From the NCBI RefSeq assembly GCF_001612885.1, contig NZ_BDBH01000007.1, forward strand, positions 558,001 through 622,000: a DNA stretch of 64,000 bases. The letters run 5' to 3'. Both the position numbers and the translations under genes were made by a program. Source of the DNA: Nocardia harenae NBRC 108248. Its GTDB lineage: Bacteria > Actinomycetota > Actinomycetes > Mycobacteriales > Mycobacteriaceae. The notes under the pieces were generated by a model that worked only from the letters and a program-made list of their open reading frames with translations, was not told the origin of the DNA and searched no databases. Positions 57,725 to 64,000 of this stretch are shown here, piece by piece. The first letter of the stretch is position 1. Every line of letters starts with the position of its first letter.

Positions 57725-60700
57725 TTGGCCGAGTCCGGTTTCGTTCACCTGCACAACCACACCGAGTACTCGATGCTCGACGGCGCGGCCAAGATCTCGC
57801 CGCTCTTCGCCGAGGCGAACCGGCTCGGGATGACCGCGGTTGGCATGACGGACCACGGCAACATGTACGGCGCCTCCGAGTTCTACAACTCCGCCAAGAA
57901 GGCCGGTATCACACCGATCATCGGGATCGAGGCCTACATCGCGCCCGGCTCCCGCTTCGACACCAAGCGCGTGCAGTGGGGCGACCCGAGCCAGAAGGGC
58001 GACGACGTCTCCGGCTCCGGCGCCTACACCCACATGACCATGGTCGCGGAGAACGCGACCGGGCTGCGCAACCTGTTCAAGCTCTCCAGCCTGGCCTCGA
58101 TCGAGGGCCAGCTGGGCAAGTGGGCGCGGATGGACGAGGAGATCATCGCCGCGCACGCCGAAGGCATCATCGCCACCACCGGCTGCCCGTCGGGCGAGGT
58201 GCAGACCCGGCTGCGGCTCGGCCACGAGCGCGAGGCGCTGGAGGCGGCGGCCAAGTGGCAGGAGATCTTCGGCCCGGAGAACTTCTTCCTCGAGGTGATG
58301 GACCACGGCCTCTCCATCGAGCGCCGGGTGCGCGAGGGGCTGCTGATGATCAGCAAGCAGCTCGACATCCCGCCGCTGGCCACCAACGACTGCCACTACG
58401 TCACCAAGGACCAGTCGACCAACCACGAGGCGCTGCTCTGCATCCAGACCGGCAAGACGCTGTCCGACCCGACCCGGTTCAAGTTCGACGGCGACGGCTA
58501 CTACCTCAAGTCAGCCGCCGAGATGCGCGCCATCTGGGACGCCGAGGTGCCAGGCGCCTGTGACAACACGGTGCTCATCGGCGAGCGGGTGCAGTCCTAC
58601 GACGAGGTCTGGCAGCACCGCGACCGGATGCCGGTCTTCCCGGTGCCCGACGGCGAGACCGAGGCCAGCTGGCTGCGCAAAGAGGTCGCCCGCGGCCTGG
58701 ACCAGCGCTTCCCCGGCGGGGTGCCGCGCGAGTACGCCGACCGGGCCGACTACGAGATCAGCGTCATCCTGGAGATGGGCTTCCCGGCCTACTTCCTGGT
58801 CGTCGGCGACCTGATCAAGCACGCGCGCGAGGTCGGCATCCGGGTCGGCCCCGGCCGCGGCTCGGCGGCCGGTTCGCTGGTGGCCTACGCCCTGCACATC
58901 ACGAATATCGACCCGATCCCGCACGGCCTGCTCTTCGAGCGCTTCCTGAACCCCGAGCGCGTCTCGATGCCGGATATCGATATCGACTTCGACGATCGCC
59001 GCCGCGGCGAGATGGTGCGCTACGCCACCGAGCAGTGGGGCACCGACAAGGTCGCCCAGGTGATCACCTTCGGCACCATCAAGACCAAGGCCGCGATCAA
59101 GGACTCGGCGCGGGTGCTCTACGGCCAGCCCGGCTTCGCCATCGCCGACCAGATCACCAAGGCGCTGCCGCCGCCGATCATGGCGAAGGACATTTCCGTA
59201 TCGGGAATCACGGATCCGAACCACGAGCGGTACAAGGAGGCCGCCGAGGTCCGCGAGCTGATCAACAGCAACCCGGACATCGCCAAGATCTACGAGACGG
59301 CGCGCGGCCTGGAGGGGCTGATCCGCAACGCGGGCGTGCACGCCTGCGCGGTGATCATGTCCTCGGAGCCGCTCACCGATGCCATCCCGGTCTGGAAGCG
59401 GGCCCAGGACGGCGCCATCATCACCGGCTGGGACTACCCGTCCTGCGAGGCCATCGGGCTGCTCAAGATGGACTTCCTGGGCCTGCGCAACCTCACCGTG
59501 CTCGGCGACGCCATCGACAACGCCAGGCTCAACCGCGGCATCGAGATCGACCTGGACGCCCTGCCGCTGGACGACGAGGCCACCTACCGGCTGCTGCAGC
59601 GCGGCGACACGCTCGGCGTCTTCCAGCTGGACGGCGGCCCCATGCGCGACCTGCTGCGCCGGATGCAGCCCACCGCCTTCGAGGACATCGTTGCCGTCGG
59701 CGCGCTCTACCGCCCCGGCCCGATGGGGATGAACGCGCACAACGACTACGCGGACCGGAAGAACGGGCGGCAGGAGGTCAAGCCGATCCACCCGGAGCTG
59801 GCCGAGCCGCTGAAGGAGATCCTGGGCGAGACCTACGGCCTGATCGTGTACCAGGAGCAGATCATGCACGTCGCGCAGAAGGTGGCCGGGTACTCGCTCG
59901 GCCGCGCCGACATCCTGCGCCGCGCCATGGGCAAGAAGAAGGCCGAGGTGCTGGCCGCGGAGTTCGAGGGCTTCGAGGCGGGCATGCGGGCCAACGGCTA
60001 CTCCACGGCCGCCATCAAGGCGCTCTGGGACACCATCCTCCCGTTCGCCGGCTACGCCTTCAACAAGTCGCACGCCGCCGCCTACGGCCTGGTCTCCTAC
60101 TGGACCGCCTACTTCAAGGCGAACTACCCCGCCGAGTACATGGCGGCGCTGCTCACCAGCGTCGGCGACGACAAGGACAAGGCCGCCGTCTACCTCTCGG
60201 ACTGCCGCAGGCTCGGCGTGCACGTGCTTCCCCCGGACGTGAACGAGTCCGAGCTGAACTTCGCCTCGGTCGGCACCGACGTGCGGTTCGGGCTCGGCGC
60301 GGTGCGCAATGTCGGCGCCAATGTGGTGGCCTCGATCCTGGCGGCGCGCAAGGAGAAGTCGAAGTACACCGACTTCTCCGACTACCTGAACAAGATCGAT
60401 ACCGTCGCCTGCACCAAGAAGGTCACCGAGTCGCTGATCAAGGCGGGCGCCTTCGACTCGCTCGGGCACCCGCGCAAGGGGCTGCTGCTCATCCACTCGG
60501 ACGCCATCGACGCGGTGATGACCACCAAGAAGGCCGAGGCGATCGGGCAGTTCGACCTCTTCGGCGGGATGGACGCCGACGAGTCGATCACCTCGGTCTT
60601 CAATGTCTCGGTGCCGGACGACGAGTGGGAGTCCAAGCACCGGCTGGCGCTGGAGCGCGAGATGCTCGGGCTCTACGTCTCCGGGCACCCGCTCAACGGG

Positions 60701-61267
60701 GTCGAGCACGTGCTGGCCGCGCAGGCCGACACCCAGATCCCGGCCATCCTGGAGGGCGACCTCAAGGACGGCACCCAGGTGACCGTCGGCGGCATCCTGG
60801 CCTCGGTGAACCGCAGGGTCAACAAGAACGGCCTGGCCTGGGCCTCGGCCCAGCTCGAGGACCTGACCGGCGGCATCGAGGTGCTCTTCTTCCCGCAGTC
60901 GTACCAGCTCTACGGCATGGACGTGGTCGAGGACGCCATCGTGCTGGTGAAGGCGCGGGTCAGCGTGCGCGACGACCGGGTCTCGCTGATCGCCAACGAC
61001 CTCGCGGTGCCGGATCTCTCCGCCATCGGCGTGGCCAAGCCGCTCGCCGTCACCATGACCACGCGGAACTGCACCCCGGACAAGGTCAGCGAACTCAAGC
61101 GGGTGCTCACCAGGCACCCGGGCACCGCGGACGTGCACGTGCGCTACGTCGGCGCCAGGGAGAAGACCACCGTGCTCAAGCTCTCCGACTCGCTCCGGGT
61201 CTCGCCGTCCTCGGCGCTCATGGGCGACCTCAAGGCGCTGCTCGGCCCCGGCTGCCTGGCGAGCTGA
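57725..61267 (+). CDS. dnaE1: DNA polymerase III alpha subunit DnaE1
   Basis: A 1180-residue replicative polymerase. The PHP domain (about 1-290) starts FVHLHNHTEYSMLDG and continues MTDHGN and TNDCHY, keeping the metal ligands that give proofreading in mycobacterial DnaE1. The catalytic centre has GPGRGSAAGS and PDIDIDF (D417, D419). AFNKSHAAAYGLVSYWTAYFKANYP and IVYQEQIM are fingers motifs. An OB fold lies near 1000 (VTVGGILASVNRRVNKNG). The start is TTG 57725 with GGGAGGT nine bases upstream; the length fits the 1184 residues of the M. tuberculosis enzyme. It is not the DnaE2 type. Confidence 0.96.
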   Translation: MAESGFVHLHNHTEYSMLDGAAKISPLFAEANRLGMTAVGMTDHGNMYGASEFYNSAKKAGITPIIGIEAYIAPGSRFDTKRVQWGDPSQKGDDVSGSGAYTHMTMVAENATGLRNLFKLSSLASIEGQLGKWARMDEEIIAAHAEGIIATTGCPSGEVQTRLRLGHEREALEAAAKWQEIFGPENFFLEVMDHGLSIERRVREGLLMISKQLDIPPLATNDCHYVTKDQSTNHEALLCIQTGKTLSDPTRFKFDGDGYYLKSAAEMRAIWDAEVPGACDNTVLIGERVQSYDEVWQHRDRMPVFPVPDGETEASWLRKEVARGLDQRFPGGVPREYADRADYEISVILEMGFPAYFLVVGDLIKHAREVGIRVGPGRGSAAGSLVAYALHITNIDPIPHGLLFERFLNPERVSMPDIDIDFDDRRRGEMVRYATEQWGTDKVAQVITFGTIKTKAAIKDSARVLYGQPGFAIADQITKALPPPIMAKDISVSGITDPNHERYKEAAEVRELINSNPDIAKIYETARGLEGLIRNAGVHACAVIMSSEPLTDAIPVWKRAQDGAIITGWDYPSCEAIGLLKMDFLGLRNLTVLGDAIDNARLNRGIEIDLDALPLDDEATYRLLQRGDTLGVFQLDGGPMRDLLRRMQPTAFEDIVAVGALYRPGPMGMNAHNDYADRKNGRQEVKPIHPELAEPLKEILGETYGLIVYQEQIMHVAQKVAGYSLGRADILRRAMGKKKAEVLAAEFEGFEAGMRANGYSTAAIKALWDTILPFAGYAFNKSHAAAYGLVSYWTAYFKANYPAEYMAALLTSVGDDKDKAAVYLSDCRRLGVHVLPPDVNESELNFASVGTDVRFGLGAVRNVGANVVASILAARKEKSKYTDFSDYLNKIDTVACTKKVTESLIKAGAFDSLGHPRKGLLLIHSDAIDAVMTTKKAEAIGQFDLFGGMDADESITSVFNVSVPDDEWESKHRLALEREMLGLYVSGHPLNGVEHVLAAQADTQIPAILEGDLKDGTQVTVGGILASVNRRVNKNGLAWASAQLEDLTGGIEVLFFPQSYQLYGMDVVEDAIVLVKARVSVRDDRVSLIANDLAVPDLSAIGVAKPLAVTMTTRNCTPDKVSELKRVLTRHPGTADVHVRYVGAREKTTVLKLSDSLRVSPSSALMGDLKALLGPGCLAS

Positions 61268-61499
61268 GCTCCAGGCGGGCCCGCTGGGCCGCCCGGCGGT
61301 GCCGCGCCTGTCCCGCTGCCGGGCTGCCCAGCGCGGCCAAGTGGCAGGCACTGTGCTGCCGCGGGACCGGATCGACCCGGGTGCCCGCGGCACCGCCCGG
61401 AAACCGACACGCACTCGCACGCACCGAAGTGACCTGCGCTTACGGCGCTATGGTCGAGCCGTTCGTCCTGATCTCGGCTCGTGTGGTGGAGGTGTGGGC

Positions 61500-63437
61500 A
61501 TGACGGTCGCCGGCTCGATCCGGTCCGGTATCGCGCGCTGCGCGGCGGCCGGGGTCGCGGTGCTGCTGCTGACCGCGCCCGCGGGGGCGACGCCGCTCCG
61601 GCGGGACGCGCAGTTCCCGCTCCCCGCGCTCGGGCTCACCGCGGCGCAGACCTTCGAGGGCCGCGACGACGTGGTCGCACTGGTGGTCCCGGTGCCGCCC
61701 GGCATGGCGCCCGCCGCGCTGCGCGGCACCCTCCAGGTCGCCCCGGACGCCGGGACCGGGCGGATCGATGTCGAGGTGCAGGGGCGGGTGGTCGGCTCGG
61801 TCGAGGTGCCGCCGGGCAGCTCCACGCTCCCGGTGAGTTTCCCGCTGGCCGGGGTGCCGGTGGTGAACGGCGCGGCCACGGTCACGCTGCACTCGCACCT
61901 GACCGCCATGGGGGCGGGCTGGTGCGCGGCGGAGCCGGGCACGCTCACCCTCGTGGACACGAGCGTCGACTACACCGGCGACGAGGTACAGCCCGCGGTG
62001 ATCGCGGACTTTCTGCCGCCGGTGCTGAACCGGCTCACGCTCTACCTGCCCGCCACCCCCTCGGCGGCGGAGAGCGCCGCCGCGCTGGAGCTCGGCACCG
62101 CGGTGGTGGCCAGGTACGCCAATCAGACCGTCGCGGTGGAGCTGCGCCCGCTCGGGCCGGGCAACACCGTCCCCGCCGACCCGCCGGGGCTGCTGGAGCG
62201 CCGGGTGGTGATCACCGAGGCGGACACCGCGGGCACCACCCTGCGGACGACGGCACCGGGCGGCCCGGTGCTCGCGGTCACCGGCCGCGGCCCCGAGCTG
62301 CGCATCCAGGCCCGGCTGATCACCAGCAATATGGCCTGGATCGCCGCGGACACCGACGCCGTCGCCGGTTCGCTGGAGCAGGCGCCGAAGCTCGCCCCGG
62401 ACAGCGTCACGCTGCGCGGGCTCGGCGTCACCACGCTGAGCGCGACCGGGCCGGGCCGGGTCCGCATCCCGATCGCGGTGGACCAGACCCGGCTCGGCCG
62501 GCCATCCGGAAATGTGCGGATCCACCTGCGCGGCAATTACACCCCGCTGCCGGAGGTGGCGAACGGCCAGCTGGTGGTGAATATCGGCGACAGCCCGCTG
62601 GCCAGCTGGCCACTGGACGGCTCCGGCCGCATCGACCGCTGGATCGATGTCCCGGATCGGTTGCTCGGCCGTTTCACGGAGGTCGTGGTCGGGCTGCAGG
62701 TCGCGGGGACCGCGCTCTGCGAGGCGGCGCAGCCGATCACGCTCACCCTGGACCCGGAGAGCACGGTGACCAGCGAACTCCTGGTGCCGCCGGTGCCGGG
62801 CGGCTTCGAGGCGCTGCCGCAGGCGCTCATGCCGGTCGTGCAGGTCGGGCTGAGCGCGGGCACGCTCGCCGACGCGAACCGCGCGCTCGGCCTGCTCGCC
62901 GGAGTGCAGCGGATGACGCTGACGCCGCTGCGCCCGGAGCTGGTCCCGCTGGACGCCGCGCTCGCCTCGGACCGCCCCGCCGTCCTGATCGCCGCCGACG
63001 GCGGGCTCCCGGACTCGCTCGACCTGCCGCTCACCGTGACCGGCCCGACCGTCACCGTCGCCGACCCCGGCGGCGGCCCCGCGCAGCGCGTCGACCTGAC
63101 CGGCCAGCGGCTCGGCTCGCTGCAGGCCGCCTGGAGCGGCGACCGCATGGTGCTGGTCGCCACCTCCACCGGCGATCCCGCCGCCGCCGACCGGGTGCTG
63201 GATTGGCTGCGCGCCGAGCCGGACCGCTGGTACGGGCTGCGCGGCGGCGTCCTGGTGCAGACCGGCGACCGGGAGCCGGTGCTGCTGCAGGAACCGGCCG
63301 CGCCTGCCGTCGAGCGCCCCGCCGACGACCACACCACGGTGCTCGTCGCGGGCGCGGTGCTGCTCGGCATCGGGTTGATCGGCGCCGTTGTCGTGCTGCT
63401 CGCCCGAGCCCGCCGGAACCCCGGCCGCCGGGCGTGA
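61500..63437 (+). CDS. BcsB-like exported, membrane-anchored protein
   Basis: A 645-residue protein with a signal peptide (GVAVLLLTAPAGATP, about 18-32) and one C-terminal span (TTVLVAGAVLLGIGLIGAVVVLLARARR, about 613-640). The periplasmic-type part shows two related halves: IDVEVQGRVVGSVEVPPGSSTLPVSFPL, then C-containing loops and VLNRLTLYLPATPSAAESAAALEL, and later LVVNIGDSPLASWPLDGSG. This is the layout of BcsB, which guides a nascent polysaccharide out of a BcsA synthase. No synthase gene is in the window; it may lie beyond the edge. A small ORF bridges to an exosortase-like gene. Confidence 0.75.
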   Translation: MTVAGSIRSGIARCAAAGVAVLLLTAPAGATPLRRDAQFPLPALGLTAAQTFEGRDDVVALVVPVPPGMAPAALRGTLQVAPDAGTGRIDVEVQGRVVGSVEVPPGSSTLPVSFPLAGVPVVNGAATVTLHSHLTAMGAGWCAAEPGTLTLVDTSVDYTGDEVQPAVIADFLPPVLNRLTLYLPATPSAAESAAALELGTAVVARYANQTVAVELRPLGPGNTVPADPPGLLERRVVITEADTAGTTLRTTAPGGPVLAVTGRGPELRIQARLITSNMAWIAADTDAVAGSLEQAPKLAPDSVTLRGLGVTTLSATGPGRVRIPIAVDQTRLGRPSGNVRIHLRGNYTPLPEVANGQLVVNIGDSPLASWPLDGSGRIDRWIDVPDRLLGRFTEVVVGLQVAGTALCEAAQPITLTLDPESTVTSELLVPPVPGGFEALPQALMPVVQVGLSAGTLADANRALGLLAGVQRMTLTPLRPELVPLDAALASDRPAVLIAADGGLPDSLDLPLTVTGPTVTVADPGGGPAQRVDLTGQRLGSLQAAWSGDRMVLVATSTGDPAAADRVLDWLRAEPDRWYGLRGGVLVQTGDREPVLLQEPAAPAVERPADDHTTVLVAGAVLLGIGLIGAVVVLLARARRNPGRRA

Positions 63438-63590
63438 GACGGGCACCGGCCGTGCGCGAGGTACCGGGAAGTCGGAAGCCGCCGGACGCGCGAGCGAAAC
63501 CCGTTGTGCCGCACGTGAAACGGGCAGTGCGCGAGGTACGGGGGAGCCGGAGGCCGCCGGGCGCGCGGGCGAAATCCGGTGTGCCGGGAA
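63434..63590 (+). repeat. Two-copy direct repeat (about 80 bp) in the junction ORF
   Basis: Copy A (63434-63514) starts GTGAGACGGGCA and copy B (63515-63590) starts GTGAAACGGGCA. Both continue GTGCGCGAGGTAC and end GTGCCG. Copy B lacks six bases, keeping the reading frame. Confidence 0.8.
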
Positions 63591-63670
63591 CGCCGGGCGC
63601 CGGGGCCGCGCGGTGGTCACCGAGCGGGCGGGCCGCGTCGCCGACAGCGTCCGGCCGGGGTGCGCCGTGA
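63434..63670 (+). CDS. 78-codon ORF bridging the BcsB-like and exosortase-like genes
   Basis: GTG 63434 overlaps the stop of the BcsB-like gene (GTGA), and its TGA (63668-63670) overlaps the GTG of the next gene (GTGA at 63667-63670). The product would be very basic and Pro-rich, with a repeated unit VREVPGSRKPPDARAK / VREVRGSRRPPGARAK. No domain or ribosome-binding site is seen. The double overlap repeats the arrangement at rsmH/ftsL and pgeF/yggS but with a different sequence. Confidence 0.3.
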   Translation: MRRAPAVREVPGSRKPPDARAKPVVPHVKRAVREVRGSRRPPGARAKSGVPGTPGAGAARWSPSGRAASPTASGRGAP

Positions 63671-64000
63671 GCACCGAGACGGCGGCGCGTGCCCCGCTCT
63701 GGTTCCGGCACCCGATCATCGCGATCACCCTGCGCTGGGCGCCCATCGTCGGCGGCGGCGCGATCGCCTTCGACGCGTCGCTGAACCGCCTGCAACCCAG
63801 CGCCGAGAACGGCCAGCGCATCGGCTACCTGGTGCTGCTCCCGCTGCTCGCGCTGGTGGCCGCGCTCGGCATCGCCCGGCGCCGGTACCGCGAGCTGCCG
63901 ATCCACGACCGGCAGGTGGACTACATCGTCGGCGGGATGGCGCTGATCCTGGCGGTGGTGATCGTCGGGCTGCTGGTCCCCCGCTACCCCGACACCTTCG
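63667..64000 (+). CDS. Exosortase/archaeosortase-like membrane protein (C-terminus outside window)
   Basis: The 111 visible codons encode a membrane protein. RIGYLVLLPLLALVAALGIARR is followed by RYRELPIHDRQVDYIVGGMALILAVVIVGLLV. PIHDRQVDYIVG is the recurring loop of exosortase (EpsH-type) proteins, which process C-terminal sorting signals and often lie in polysaccharide clusters. The catalytic Cys would be beyond the window. The start overlaps the upstream junction ORF. A BcsB-like neighbour agrees with an exopolysaccharide locus. Confidence 0.65.
   Translation, partial: MSTETAARAPLWFRHPIIAITLRWAPIVGGGAIAFDASLNRLQPSAENGQRIGYLVLLPLLALVAALGIARRRYRELPIHDRQVDYIVGGMALILAVVIVGLLVPRYPDTF

Noticed and set aside
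1..64000. tRNA, rRNA, CRISPR array, insertion sequence, prophage
   Set aside because: No cloverleaf, rRNA segment, regularly spaced repeats, transposase or phage gene could be recognised by eye on either strand.

Overview
The window is a very GC-rich actinobacterial chromosome segment. Gene content and order point to the Mycobacteriales, most likely Nocardia or a close relative. The evidence is the full division and cell-wall (dcw) order mraZ-rsmH-ftsL-ftsI-murE-murF-mraY-murD-ftsW-murG-murC-ftsQ-ftsZ-pgeF-yggS-sepF-yggT-wag31, followed by the ileS-dinB-lspA-pseudouridine synthase-dnaE1 order known from mycobacteria, an ileS T-box with an ultrashort stem I, and many GTG starts with ATGA/GTGA overlaps. 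The genus is an inference; no rRNA or tRNA gene is present.

Layout. Bases 1-1823 (minus) hold a cut FAD oxidoreductase and a GNAT acetyltransferase; 1990-3089 a SAV_6107-type HEPN protein and a DUF3040 membrane protein. Bases 3431-24608 are the dcw region. It opens with three 10-bp MraZ boxes, runs through the Mur ligases and septal enzymes in tightly coupled units, has a separate upstream region for ftsZ, and ends with sepF, a YggT protein and wag31. Bases 24678-31341 hold a small membrane protein, the T-box-controlled ileS, galU (minus), dinB and an Mtb12-like lipoprotein. Bases 31624-39233 hold an ADP-ribosylglycohydrolase, RarD, a CtpE-type ATPase, a PhzF protein, a membrane-anchored unknown, an RluA-family synthase and lspA. 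Bases 39331-42792 hold two lipoproteins and a three-gene Rieske/DUF6529 set.

Bases 43006-51407 (minus) are devoted to acetate and related acids: acs, a symporter with its DUF485 partner, and a second symporter with its own small membrane protein and LytS/LytR-type two-component system. Bases 51465-53276 look like a defence or toxin-antitoxin islet: an AbiEi-like winged-helix protein behind a long palindrome, followed by a frameshifted AbiEii-type nucleotidyltransferase. Bases 53346-56550 are accessory: a secreted protein, an HxlR regulator overlapping a decayed dehalogenase, a DUF1963-like protein and an F420-type nitroreductase. Then come an SOS-boxed ImuA'-like gene, dnaE1, a BcsB-like secreted protein and the start of an exosortase-like gene cut by the window edge.

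The most unusual signal is a family of short repeats that start with GTGAGCG or ATGAGCG. One copy forms a mini-ORF that bridges rsmH and ftsL with 4-base overlaps at both ends. A 93% identical copy sits in frame inside murD. A diverged one bridges pgeF and yggS. A different repeat-containing ORF bridges the last two genes in the same way.
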